DNA from: Adiantum capillus-veneris
Lineage: Eukaryota; Streptophyta; Polypodiopsida; Polypodiales; Pteridaceae
Length of the DNA stretch: 64,000 nt
Direction of reading: 5' to 3'
NCBI GenBank assembly: GCA_014529385.2
Contig: CM043958.1
Coordinates: 78,418,669 to 78,482,668, forward strand
How positions within the stretch are numbered: the first letter of the stretch is position 1; each line of letters starts with the position of its first letter. Positions 21,102-32,152 of this stretch are shown piece after piece. The position numbers and the translations under genes are program-made. The notes under the pieces are model-generated. The model searched no databases. It was given only the letters and a program-made list of their open reading frames with translations, and was not told where the DNA came from.

Positions 21102-21473
21102 CTAAGCAAGAAAAGTGATGATAAGTGAGCAACTATTTCTTTCTCCTATGAATGATTCTTCTTCCTCTTCCCTACCCTCATTCCCCGCTAGCTCTCTCCA
21201 CCTTCGAAGGTGTTTGAGGCCTTGGGACTGAGGCTTGGGATAGTTAATGCTTTTTGAAAAGTTTATGTTATGCTCGTGATGCATGAATCTTTCCATCTTC
21301 ATAGCATCACCAAGGTCACGAGGAACACACAGATTATATTGTACCAAGTCTCTCTTGATGGGAGAATCTATAATACAAACGCCTTTTGGAGGGGGGACCG
21401 GCTCCAAGTAAATCAGGTCCTCAACTATTGCCATGTTCTCTAATACTCTCTCTCTTGCAAAATTATTATTCAT
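21102..21473 (-). CDS. Hypothetical ORF, 123 aa
   Basis: It is open from an ATG at 21473 and contains LIYLEPVPPPKGVCIIDS and RDLVQYNLCVPRDLG, then a low-complexity glutamate-rich part. I do not recognise it. Composition is not obviously repeat-derived in its first 80 residues. It could be a transposon fragment or chance. Confidence 0.2.
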   Translation of the reverse strand: MNNNFARERVLENMAIVEDLIYLEPVPPPKGVCIIDSPIKRDLVQYNLCVPRDLGDAMKMERFMHHEHNINFSKSINYPKPQSQGLKHLRRWRELAGNEGREEEEESFIGERNSCSLIITFLA

Positions 21474-22330
21474 GCCAAGTCAATTAAGTACTATGTTCAT
21501 GTTGCTACCATCAATTAAATTCACCCTTTATGTTCTCAAAGTGATCTCACAAAAATGCTCACTTTAATTCTCTTAATTCCGCTATCCTCAAAGTTCATAG
21601 GCCATTCCCATTACATTGTCATCTTGTGAGCTCTTGCATTTTCCTTTGACTTCACATTCCTAAGCCAAACAAAGCATCCCTTTTTTTTGGCTAAACTCAC
21701 AATTGTGAGTGGATGTATTATCTTCTCCAAAAAGAAATGTACAAATTAACCTCAAGCTCATGTCAAGCCTTGAGGGATCACACAATACATCAAAAAGCTA
21801 CAAGGTCCCATATGTGAGCCATTGTCCATGAACTCGTATATATTGTTAGCGATTTGTTGTCATGATGGCAAGGATTTCCCTATTCCACTCGTCTGAGTTC
21901 ACAAAAAAGTAAACATAAATGCATACCTAAGTGATGCAAGTTAGAGATTCCTTAAGGCCTCTTTTACAATAATTAAACAAATATCATGATGCCCCACATT
22001 TCTTTCATCTCCATGATTTGGAATGATTGTTGCAACCTTAAAACCACAAGGTGATAATCATATAGTATTTTTTTAGTGATTTCAATCTTAATCTTAGGTA
22101 TGCTAGAAACTTGCATCATTGTAGTAGCATAGTTCCTTATGGGTTCGTCTTAAAATTATAGCATCTCAAGTGAATGGCCCAATGTGATCCCAGTATTTAT
22201 TTTGGATTTAGGTATTTATTTTACTTATTTGTCAAATTTTTGGGTAGGGCAATTTGGTGACACTAGTATATAAGAAAAACCTTGCCCCCAGTCTATAACC
22301 ACTAATTCATTGCCTAGTTGGTTGGTTTAG
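21474..22330. other. AT-rich stretch, no gene recognised
   Basis: Short unrelated ORFs only. No termini or repeats stand out. Confidence 0.4.
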
Positions 22331-22432
<102 letters not shown>

Positions 22433-23804
22433 GCACACTTCCGCATCATCGACTTTGATAGGGTAATAGAGCAAGGTCCTTGATGAGCTTGGGAGGCACT
22501 GGCATGGTTAAGAGGAATACCAAAGGAGCTCTAGATGTATCTGTCTTGTTGTCTATGTTTTTGATGGCACCTTGATCTCACAACCTTTTAAAACGCTAAT
22601 ATAGAAGGTCCCTTGGCCGACAGGTTTCCCAGGCACTAGTGTTGGTGTTTTGGTATCGTTTCAAGATGCCTACAATGTTTCGACAACGTAAGGCTTGGAT
22701 AGTCATTGCATTTTGGAACGCCGACAGCATTGGGTGGCGAGCTCGACTATGTTTTGAAATGATAAGTGGGGGAAGGGGAGGGGGAGGCTACAAATGATGA
22801 TAGAAAACGGTGCCAAGGACTTGGAGCCACTACATCTTGAGACACCTCCTATTAGGCCCCCAATTAGCTACCTCTCCCCTTGCTCCCAAGGCAGTGTTTT
22901 GAAATGCAAAGTCTTTCAGCGGCTTGGCTTATATCCTTGTGATGGCATCCCCCCTAACAATGAACCAAGTTCAAGAATGGCTATGGAAAGTGGATTGGCA
23001 AGTTTTAGTGAAGAAGGGAGCCTAAGTGGGTCTGAGAAAGGTAGCAAGATTGAGGCATGCAATGGTAAGCTAAGAAATGGTCTGCTAGTTGATGGTCAAG
23101 CTTGCAACTGAAGAAGGTCCTTTTGTGCGGGGTTGGATTTATCCTCAAGCAACTACCACTCCTCTTCTCGAGTTTGTGGGTGCGTGGGGTTGATAAGCGC
23201 TACACTACCTTGTAGCCTCCGTCAGCACATCAATCTTGCATCCTATCCCTAGCATGATTATTATGTTGCTTGGTGAGCAAAGATTATGTAACATATTTAG
23301 CACTTTTTTTACATTCAAGCCAACGATTATTATCATTGGCCTTGCATTATCTCCTTGGATTAGGGCAGGGTCCCACTGTGTATAGCCCAATCCTTGCAAG
23401 GGATATGCAGAGGCGGTTTTGGGGCCCAAGGGACCATCCAAGGACTCATTGTGCAACCACGTAGAAAAAGGCTCGAAAGTCGCCACATCACAACACTGCA
23501 GATTGGTAGACAACGAGTTCTACCAAAATGTAATTTCTAGGATGAATAAGGAAGAACTGAAAGGGTGCAAAACGCAGATTGAAAAAGAGCTTGCTTATAT
23601 CCTAAGCACACACTCTATTAACAAGAGGTTGCTGGAGGAATCAGTGACACCTACCGGCTCCATGGATGCTTCCTAGGGTGACATAGACTTTCAAGCTCTT
23701 ACGAAGATGCTCCCACAAGTCCAAGATACTCTCATCGTGTCTATCTCTCCAGTCCTAATCAAGAAATAGCTCGTCGATTTAGCCAGCTCTACGCTAGTTT
23801 TTGG

Positions 23805-24425
23805 GTTTATGGAAAGGGTGCCTACCAAAGCCGAACTAATAAATTGGCTCTATAGCTCTAATATCCTTAATCAAAGTGGATTAGTGGTGTTTTCCTTGCA
23901 CCTTGTGAAAGGATTCTTCTCAATCCAATTTAACAATGAGACAGTCGTGGCAAAAATATGACCCAAACTCCCACTCTTCTTCAACTGATCGTAAGTGTGC
24001 ATGCTCCTTAGGGATTATCATTTGGATCCACAGATGCATTCAAGGATATGTGCCCACTATGGGACGTGGAGTTCATCAACCTCTTGTTGTGGTTGAGGAA
24101 ACACTTGTAAGACTTGCCCGCTCTCTTGGTATTCCATTTTTTGTGTCGTCTGGTAGAGTAGCAGTACTACAACAAATAAGTTTTGCATCTGGTGGGATCT
24201 TAAAAATCCCCAGCTCAAGAATCTTGTAGTGAATGTGGGGGCCGACTTGAAGGTCATCCCCTTAAACTTTGGAACTTTATTTGGTTCATGCATTAAGTGC
24301 AAAAAATTTGAGCACTTGGTAAGGTCTTGTCCCATTGCAAGGCTCATGGCAGCAAGTCCTATAGATAGGAAAAAAGAAGAGCTAGTAGCATCTCAGTCAG
24401 CCACTAAAATGGGGACTCCACCATA
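23805..24425 (+). pseudogene. LINE ORF1 remnant with CCHC zinc knuckle
   Basis: The frames read ELINWLYSSNILNQSGLVV early and VNVGADLKVIPLNFGTLFG before CIKCKKFEHLVRSC (C-x2-C-x4-H-x4-C). This layout, an RNA-binding-like segment then one knuckle, is that of plant L1 ORF1 proteins, which bind LINE RNA. Several frame changes break it. Confidence 0.6.
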
Positions 24426-24486
24426 GAAGGATAATGAACAATCAAGAAAGGATGGGCAGCTTCATGGCAACACAAAAACCCTGGAG

Positions 24487-24664
24487 AAACTAGAGAAGTC
24501 CTTGCAAGCCCAGCATATCTCAGCAAAAAGGTCACCCCTTGATATCGATTCTCATCCGCCTTCCAACAAAGGCGAAAACTAGAGAAGTCCTTACAAGCCC
24601 AGCATATCTCAACAAAAAGGTCGCCCCTTGATATCGATTCTCATCCGCCTCCCAACAAAGGCGA
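24487..24664. repeat. Tandem duplication, two 89-bp units
   Basis: 24487-24575 and 24576-24664 start AAACTAGAGAAGTCCTT and are about 95% alike. They lie in the spacer between LINE ORF1 and ORF2. Confidence 0.9.
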
Positions 24665-24989
24665 CAACCCCAATGGTTCAAATGATTGTGCTTTCACCTA
24701 CCTTTGGGAAGGACTAAGGATGGCAGAGTAGGTCTCCAACATCTCTTGTAAATGATTCAAATCCCAAGCTAGGGAAATTGATCAATAGAAAGAACTCCCA
24801 TTGGATAATCCCATAATACCCCTATTGTACAACAATATTTTCGCGGTTCTACAGGATACCAATCCCAAGAACCTCATGACAACAAAGTTGGCAAGCTCCC
24901 AGACTAATGGTGGGAAAGTTCCAATGGAGGAGGACATCATGAAAGAGACTACATAGGAAGAGTTCTTTAAGGTGGAGTATTTTGTACCC

Positions 24990-26643
24990 CTTTTCCAATG
25001 ATGGAAGATATTTCTATCTAGTCATGGAAGGTGAAGGGATTAAGAACGGAGAAGAAGAACACCCTATTTGGGAGGAAATTAGAAAAGTCAAGGATGTTAT
25101 TTGCTGGGCCATCCAAGAAAATCACTTGGATGTTTCCAACAAAAGAAAGGAAATAGTGGGGAATAGGCCTAAGGATGTTATTTGTTGGGTACAATGGTGT
25201 CCTCGCTATTGTGGATAGGAACCTGGAGCCTAAGGTGGTTTTGAATCATTCCTCCAGGAGAGCCCTAGGAGTGAGGGTCAATTGGGCAGGTTAACCATTT
25301 GCCCTTATTAACATACTTGGCCCTGCACTGCTAAGGAAAGAGCCAAATTGTGGGTGTAGCTCAGAGATACCCCTTTAGAAGGGGAATGGTTCCTTATAGG
25401 AGACTTTAATATGGTGGAGAAGAGAAAAGACAAAACAAGATACTCAAGTCTGCTAGCAGGATTGGAAAAAACAAAATGGCTAATCCTATGTAAGAAATAG
25501 GCTATGATCAACATGTGCAAGGTTGGTCCTTGGAATAGCTCGTCCAGCTTTACGTCCACCAACTTGCAATATGGCCCCATGGCATCTCGGCTTGAAAGAT
25601 GTTATTGCTCCCATCAAGCTGATTGGATTCCATCGCTACTTGAAATGAAGGTAGTGGCTTTAGAGTGCCTATCAGACCACTTGCTACTACAAATGAAACT
25701 CAAAAAATCCAAAGGGGAAGGAGTGTACCCCAAGGGTCTAAGAAGCTGCTTAACATGGCAGTACACCTCTTCAAATACCCTCTCTTTTAAGAAGCTGCTT
25801 AACCTGGCGGTACACCTCTTCAAATACTCTCTCTTCCAAAGCCTAGCAGGAAAAGCTATGAGCAAGCTTAGTAAAAACGTTGATTTGGATAACCCTAAAG
25901 CTTGGGATACTTTGCTAAGTTTATTCAAAAAGCGGTCAAAACTTTAGGCCCAAGAATGAAGAAGTCATGCGATGAGGGCTTGAAGAAACTTGAAGATGTA
26001 GAGCTACTAACCACTAAAAAACAGGAAGGGCCGCCCTCCAAAACTGAGCACATAAAGTGGGTAGAAGCAAAAACAGACCTGTGGAACAACAATTCAAGGA
26101 GGCTAGGAAGGCAACATTATTATCCAGAGAGACCTACCTCCTTCAGTTAGAGGCTGCTAATCAGGTGCACTTCTTTAGGGCCCTATAAGTCAGTAGAAGT
26201 CAGGGCCTTATCCACTTGATCACAGATGGGGAAGGGGATATAGTGAAAGGCTAGGATGAAATGGCTAAATTGATGCTTGATCACTTATGCCAAATCATAG
26301 GCTAGCTAGAAACCCGCTAGCTAGAAGTGGATGGAGCCAAAAAAACTCTTCTCAAGAGTATCTGTAAGACGATTTCACAATTGAAAGCCAACTTGCTTGA
26401 GAAATCTTTTACCGAGGAGCAATGCTCACTAATGCTACAAGCATTAGGAGGAGAAGTCCCCTGGATGGGACATATTGAGTACTCAATTCTTCAAATAATT
26501 TTAAGAAGATATAAAGTCTTATGTCACACAAATGACTAACCAAGCCTTGGTCAAAGAGTCCTAGATTCAAGCATAAAAACAGGCCTCATAAAACCTATCA
26601 CAAAGCAAATTTTCTCTTGTCAATTGAAACATTGGTGGCCCTA
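24990..26643 (+). pseudogene. LINE ORF2 remnant: endonuclease and start of RT
   Basis: Endonuclease signature WFLIGDFNMVEKRKDK and the later LSDHLLLQMKL mark an L1-clade endonuclease, which nicks target DNA. After a linker (AWDTLLSLFKK; VHFFRAL), the frame approaches RT at the copia insertion. Stops are frequent. A 49-bp tandem duplication lies at 25740-25838. Confidence 0.65.
25740..25838. repeat. Tandem duplication of about 49 bp
   Basis: Two units starting AAGAAGCTGCTTAAC, each ending near CTCTCTT, inside the LINE ORF2 remnant. Confidence 0.85.
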
Positions 26644-26648
26644 GGATG

Positions 26649-26875
26649 TGTTACCATATACATGTGGTAGTGATGTGTGTGAACACACTAGGACCGTCGG
26701 GGCATTTTTTCCCTCTTTAGGAGGTTTTTTCCCCCGTGCATTGTATATACGCCCATCACTCTAGGGCTATCTATCTTTCTATTGCACACTAAGTAAAACT
26801 CTCTCTATTGTGTGCCTTGAGCTTCCTTCATCTTCTCCAAGCTGTGTGTGTTTCTCTGCAACCCTAATTCCAACA
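26649..26875 (+). repeat. 5' LTR of the copia element (227 bp)
   Basis: Begins TGTTACCATATACATG and contains a TATA-like TTGTATATACGCCC near 26740. Ends ATTCCAACA. Confidence 0.95.
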
Positions 26876-26877
26876 AT

Positions 26878-26889
26878 TGGTATCAGAGC
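26878..26889 (+). promoter_or_regulatory. PBS, initiator Met tRNA
   Basis: TGGTATCAGAGC, the standard plant copia primer site, two bases after the LTR. Confidence 0.95.
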
Positions 26890-26935
26890 AGGTCACGTCC
26901 TCCCGAGCTTAGTCGCCAGCTGCTCCAGCACACGC

Positions 26936-28076
26936 TGTGAGCGGGATGAAAACACACACAGCGCCTCTATAACGACCCGACACACACTCTTGGGAAGATA
27001 CACACACACACTATGGGGCACCACTCGGCTTACACAACACACCTGGCCGAGACAGGGAACACACCTCTGGAGTGAGAGGAAAGAGACTATCCACTTGCCC
27101 AGTCCACACAGGCACACACACACACACACACCCAAAAAACTCAGCTCAAAAGAGGAGAATTTCTGATGTTTAGATACAAATGAGCTTGGGCCAACACCAA
27201 TGGGGCAAACAGCTCACACAATATGGGTAAAAGATACTAGATACAATCACAAATTGGAGAAGAAACTTCGCTCATAGGAGAAACTTACACAGAAAAACAA
27301 CAGGAAAAGAGTGAGGAATTTGGCAAAATGGACAGCGCCATCGCGTCCGGAACGGCCCAAAACCCCAGTCTACAATGTCAAAGTGCTCAAATCCGACCTC
27401 GGATGAGCAGTTTACGGCCAAAACAGGCTCCAAAATGAGCAAAAACACACCTGCGGCTGTTCCTCCTCTCTTCTCCACGTTTTTTCTGGTCTTCTCTCTG
27501 TTTTTTCAGTTCCCACACTTAGCTTTATTAGTTGGGCACCCTTGGCCTTTTAGATGACCTCAAACGGACCCCGAACAGGCCAAAAACTGACCTCGCAGTG
27601 CATAGTTGTCACCTTTTTGCATCATTCGCACACCTGGCACTCAGCTTTTTTCCAATAATGCATCTCGCCACCACGTGAAGTGGCCCCAAAAAGTGGTCCT
27701 AATGATGACCTTTCTGCATAATTATCACAAGGAAACACCCACGTTGTGTTCGTCCTCATCCGCGTGCAAATATTAACCTCGTTCGCCCTCCTGACGCCAC
27801 TAGATGCCATCTGACGCACCTGTTGACCTCATGTCGTCGGCCCGCGGATAGCTTCCTCGAGAAGTTTTATGCGCTAACAACTTCTCTTTATTATAGAAAA
27901 AACCCACTGGTACTGGTGATAGTGAAAATCGATGCACTATGTACATGCTGTCCTACCTGTACACATGTGGGCCCCACGTAACCACCTGGCTCTGGAAAAT
28001 GGGCAAACCTTTATTTCATGCACCATGCATGGATATGTACATATGTGCAATTCCTTGCTCCAAAAAACTCCTGACA
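26936..28076 (-). repeat. 3' LTR of the gag-only gypsy element
   Basis: Plus-strand ends are TGTGAGCGGG and CTCCTGACA. Length equals that of the 5' LTR. It contains a CA microsatellite near 27110-27130. Confidence 0.95.
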
Positions 28077-28096
28077 TAATTTGCCCACCCCCTAGC
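28077..28096 (-). promoter_or_regulatory. Polypurine tract of the gag-only element
   Basis: The minus strand reads GCTAGGGGGTGGGCAAATTA just before the 3' LTR. Confidence 0.75.
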
Positions 28097-28126
28097 CTGC
28101 TAGAGCATTCATGCTCAGCAGCAACA

Positions 28127-29707
28127 CTAGTAGATGCTCATTCCACCTGGATCAAAAGGCCAAAGACATATCGCCTGATTCACAAGAAGCATCATAACAC
28201 CACACCTACATTTGTCAACAATCAACCAAAATGCACCATAGGCATATCCAACTAACACATCCGCCTTGTCTGGAGTTCCAAAAGCATAAATATTGCATGC
28301 CACATTCAACCCAACTGATAGAGACAACTCAAGTGACTCATCACCTGGCATCTTGGCTTCACCAGCCATAGCAACAACCTGCAAATCATGCACCCAAGTA
28401 GCTAAAACCATTTTGTGAAGGTAAAGTTGTTGATATCCAAAGCACAAAAGTATCCCCGCAGCACACATATCCCTAGCATAGGCATCCACATAGCTGAGAT
28501 TGGACTCATATATGCCAAACCCCTTCTCATCATCATAAGCATACTCATCATCACACATAACTTTATCCACATCATAATCATGGCTAGCACCACTATCCAT
28601 AGCTTCTAGCATGGGTTCATCAGTCTCCAAGAATACAGATCCCTGCTCTAAACCACAATCATGCTCACAAATTGGTTCAATCACTGCACATACATCAAAA
28701 TATGGCTTCAAAACAGGCTCCACATCCAACAAATCCACAAAATGGCTCTCAACCTTGCCCTCTTCCCTAATTTCCAAGGAACTAGTATCCAAAGATACGT
28801 GCTCATCATCAATAACCTCAACCTCACACTCACACCCAGAATCACAAGGTACACAAGTAGCCAATGCATCCTCTTCAAGACTTTTCAATCCTGTATCCAA
28901 AGCATTACTCACCTCTTTAGGCTCTTCCATAAACCTGTCAACCTGCAAGACCTCTTTACGCTTCACAATAGACCTTGGGAAGAAATGAGAAACATCATAG
29001 GATAGGCTACTTTTCACTTGCTTAGGCTTAACTTCATCTTCCATGTCAAATCTATCTTGCACATGCATACCTGTACTGATACCATGTTCCTCAAGACGCT
29101 TAAACTTCCATTCCTTGTGCTTTGCAATGCATATTGCATCTTCAAAAGACTCGGGCCTCTTCAACTCAACCTCGAACCACAACCAAGGTGACAAACCATC
29201 AACAAAAAAACCTTTCTTCAATGAATAAGGGGCGGTCTCATCCTTAAGAGCAACACACCAACGAGTCCATAAATCTGTAAAAACTTGTACATAGGCATCA
29301 ACACCTTGACAAGAACCTTGCTTAAGAGCATTGAGCTCATTCCATACTGCATTTGCATCTTCAAAAACCTGGAAACGCTCTAAAAAAGCTTCTATAAACT
29401 TGTCAAGACTCAAACCATAAGAAGAAGCCACTGCTTCTTTAGCTTCCAAATCCATGAACCAAACACGGGCCTCATCTTTCAAAAGCAATCCAAATAGCCT
29501 CACAATCTTGTCCTCATCACACATATTGTTGCTTATGCATGCCACCTCGACTTGCTCTAGAAAGTCTTCCGCATCTTCACCACTTCTTCCATGAAATTCC
29601 GGATAAGAGAAAGCCATGGCTACCCAAGTTACAATGCTTTGAGAACCCCTTTGAACACACGTGCAAGAACCCAAAACTTTTACTGACTCAATTCCCAGAA
29701 ACTTCAA
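28127..29707 (-). CDS. Gag-like protein with a novel acidic/hydrophobic C-terminus
   Basis: The ORF is open for 526 codons; the likely start is 29617 (MAFSYPEFHGRSGEDAEDF), giving about 496 aa. This matches the gag start of elements 1 and 2 (MASVAFPTFKGKKGEDLV). Residues to about 190 form the gag capsid-like domain, including DEARVWF and a conserved W near RW. No zinc knuckle follows. Instead there is a long acidic region with scattered cysteines, then a hydrophobic C-terminal 110 residues including LCFGYQQLYLHKMVLATWV. I do not know this C-terminal part. The intact frame in a young element suggests the protein is used, perhaps to co-assemble with an autonomous partner's particles. Confidence 0.8.
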   Translation of the reverse strand: MKFLGIESVKVLGSCTCVQRGSQSIVTWVAMAFSYPEFHGRSGEDAEDFLEQVEVACISNNMCDEDKIVRLFGLLLKDEARVWFMDLEAKEAVASSYGLSLDKFIEAFLERFQVFEDANAVWNELNALKQGSCQGVDAYVQVFTDLWTRWCVALKDETAPYSLKKGFFVDGLSPWLWFEVELKRPESFEDAICIAKHKEWKFKRLEEHGISTGMHVQDRFDMEDEVKPKQVKSSLSYDVSHFFPRSIVKRKEVLQVDRFMEEPKEVSNALDTGLKSLEEDALATCVPCDSGCECEVEVIDDEHVSLDTSSLEIREEGKVESHFVDLLDVEPVLKPYFDVCAVIEPICEHDCGLEQGSVFLETDEPMLEAMDSGASHDYDVDKVMCDDEYAYDDEKGFGIYESNLSYVDAYARDMCAAGILLCFGYQQLYLHKMVLATWVHDLQVVAMAGEAKMPGDESLELSLSVGLNVACNIYAFGTPDKADVLVGYAYGAFWLIVDKCRCGVMMLLVNQAICLWPFDPGGMSIY

Positions 29708-29719
29708 TGGAGCTCAACT

Positions 29720-29962
29720 TTAGATAAGGACAAACACATGCACATCAAATGAGTTTTCATAGTTGATCATCGGAATGACAACAGGCAAAGGACATTCCAG
29801 GATCTCTCTCAATCTTCTTGGCCCAAACATAAAGACTATGCGCTGCTGGAAAAAAATCTTCCTGGACACATGAACATTTATCTGGATTCTTTGAGTTAAA
29901 TGAAATGGAGTGAATTGAGGGCCATTTTGATCATCCATTAAAGCCAACCATGAAGCTCCCAA
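29720..29962 (-). CDS. Conserved small leader protein upstream of gag (80 aa), gag-only element
   Basis: It lies between the PBS/leader repeats and gag, ending 15 nt before the first Met of the gag frame and about 105 nt before the probable gag start. It aligns with the 72-aa ORF of elements 1 and 2 from RIQINVHVSRK through FQQRIVFMFGPRRL, PVVIPMI and FDVHVFVLI. LTRs of the two families look unrelated, so conservation of this ORF is notable. No known domain is recognised. Confidence 0.65.
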   Translation of the reverse strand: MGASWLALMDDQNGPQFTPFHLTQRIQINVHVSRKIFFQQRIVFMFGPRRLREILECPLPVVIPMINYENSFDVHVFVLI

Positions 29963-30535
29963 GAAGGCACACCTGACTTAACCTCTGATTTTGCCAAAAT
30001 TTCAGCAGCATAACAGTATAAATGGCTCAAAATACCAAAAAACCAGCCATCATAACTTGGGAAAATTTCGACAGAGTTTCCCCAGAAGTAGAGCCGTAGG
30101 AACCCAAAATATAGACTGTCTATGTATGCATAAACTATCAACAATAGAACCCGAGCATCAAGTAGGACTCACTAGTACATAGCCTATGGCGAGGTCACAA
30201 AAAGGGTGCTCTAGCTACCTGTATCACCGAAAGGATCTCCACATTTGAGAATCCCCCAGCTCAATAAAAACCTCACGCTATCGACCCTCACACGAAGGCT
30301 AATGCAAATCGCATATAGTCAAGTCTCAGAAATGACTATCTTCCACACCAAGTCTCAGAAATGGTTGGGACTGCCAAATACAACCAAGTATGGCTCCACA
30401 AATGCGTACAATGGCAGTTTCCACAAGTAACGTACAATCCAACAGACAATGCGCTCAAATAGGCGCCAAGTGATGCATTCCCACAACAACTGCAAGTGAC
30501 ATCACTGCTAGTATATCACTATACTCCAACTACTT

Positions 30536-30670
30536 GTACCTGTGTGAATCACCTGTACCTGTACCTGTCCCTGTAACCTGTAACCTAGAACCTGTAATCT
30601 TCAACCTGCAACCTGTAATCCTGAATCTCGAAGCTCAAAGCTCGAAGCTCGAAGCTCGAAGCAGAAGGTA
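30536..30670 (-). repeat. Short tandem repeats in the gag-only element leader
   Basis: ACCTGTA-like units (about 30540-30610) pass into CTCGAAG/AAGCTCG units (about 30625-30665), just before the PBS. Confidence 0.75.
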
Positions 30671-30679
30671 CTCGAAGAA

Positions 30680-30699
30680 GATCCTCCGTGGGGGCGCCA
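30680..30699 (-). promoter_or_regulatory. PBS of the gag-only element
   Basis: Element-sense TGGCGCCCCCACGG then AGGATC, six bases from the LTR. It matches the PBS of element 1 except one base, but lacks the longer tRNA-like extension. Confidence 0.8.
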
Positions 30700-30705
30700 A
30701 AAGAA

Positions 30706-31846
30706 TGTGAGCGGGATGAAAACACACACAGCGCCTCTATAACGACCCGACACACACTCTTGGGAAGATACACACACACACTATGGGGCACCACTCGGCT
30801 TACACAACACACCTGGCCGAGACAGGGAACACACCTCTGGAGTGAGAGGAAAGAGACTATCCACTTGCCCAGTCCACACAGGCACACACACACACACACA
30901 CCCAAAAAACTCAGCTCAAAAGAGGAGAATTTCTGATGTTTAGATACAAATGAGCTTGGGCCAACACCAATGGGGCAAACAGCTCACACAATATGGGTAA
31001 AAGATACTAGATACAATCACAAATTGGAGAAGAAACTTCGCTCATAGGAGAAACTTACACAGAAAAACAACAGGAAAAGAGTGAGGAATTTGGCAAAATG
31101 GACAGCGCCATCGCGTCCGGAACGGCCCAAAACCCCAGTCTACAATGTCAAAGTGCTCAAATCCGACCTCGGATGAGCAGTTTACGGCCAAAACAGGCTC
31201 CAAAATGAGCAAAAACACACCTGCGGCTGTTCCTCCTCTCTTCTCCACGTTTTTTCTGGTCTTCTCTCTGTTTTTTCAGTTCCCACACTTAGCTTTATTA
31301 GTTGGGCACCCTTGGCCTTTTAGATGACCTCAAACGGACCCCGAACAGGCCAAAAACTGACCTCGCAGTGCATAGTTGTCACCTTTTTGCATCATTCGCA
31401 CACCTGGCACTCAGCTTTTTTCCAATAATGCATCTCGCCACCACGTGAAGTGGCCCCAAAAAGTGGTCCTAATGATGACCTTTATGCATAATTATCACAA
31501 GGAAACACCCACGTTGTGTTCGTCCTCATCCGCGTGCAAATATTGACCTCGTTCGCCCTCCTGACGCCACTAGATGCCATCTGACGCACCTGCTGACCTC
31601 ATGTCGTCGGCCCGCGGATAGCTTCCTCGAGAAGTTTTATGCGCTAACAACTTCTCTTTATTATAGAAAAAACCCACTGGTACTGGTGATAGTGAAAATC
31701 GATGCACTATGTACATGCTGTCCTACCTGTACACATGTGGGCCCCACGTAACCACCTGGCTCTGGAAAATGGGCAAACCTTTATTTCATGCACCATGCAT
31801 GGATATGTACATATGTGCAATTCCTTGCTCCAAAAAACTCCTGACA
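30706..31846 (-). repeat. 5' LTR of the gag-only gypsy element
   Basis: 1141 bp, same ends as 26936-28076. Three substitutions were noticed between the two copies (near 27714/31484, 27774/31544 and 27822/31592). Confidence 0.95.
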
Positions 31847-32152
31847 ACGCCTGTTCACTTTCTCCGATTTTAGTGAGCTTTGGCGAGCGTTCGCAGGTCG
31901 ACAAATATTTTGGGAAAGCCCGAAGAGCTCGGTCTGCTCAGAATTTTTATTTGGGCTCATTTCGGCCTTCGTTTCCACTACAGGCAGTACTGCACAGGCT
32001 ATTTCGCCATTTTGTGCAGAATTTCTGTCAGTGCCAATTTCTGCATAACAGGTGCCTTATAGTCTTCTACGGTTTGTGCTATATAGCACAGGTTGTTCCC
32101 GCTCCGTTTCTCCTATTTTCAGGCAATTTTCACATCAGGTGCAGCATTTACC

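Larger units (their letters stand above)
26936..31846 (-). mobile_element. Gag-only non-autonomous Ty3/gypsy element (TR-GAG-like)
   Basis: 1141-bp LTRs lie at 30706-31846 (5') and 26936-28076 (3'). By eye I find three differences between them, so the insertion is recent. The internal 2.6 kb has a PBS (30680-30699), a repeat-rich leader, the conserved small leader ORF, one gag-like ORF and a polypurine tract. There is no protease, RT, RNase H or integrase. It inserted into the copia leader; ACGC occurs at both edges (26932-26935 and 31847-31850). It must be moved by enzymes from another element. Confidence 0.93.

Noticed and set aside
26810-27166. Plus-strand ORF of 118 codons across the copia LTR and leader
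   Set aside because: It spans the copia LTR, leader and the gypsy LTR insertion edge, and contains a CA microsatellite. No domain is visible.
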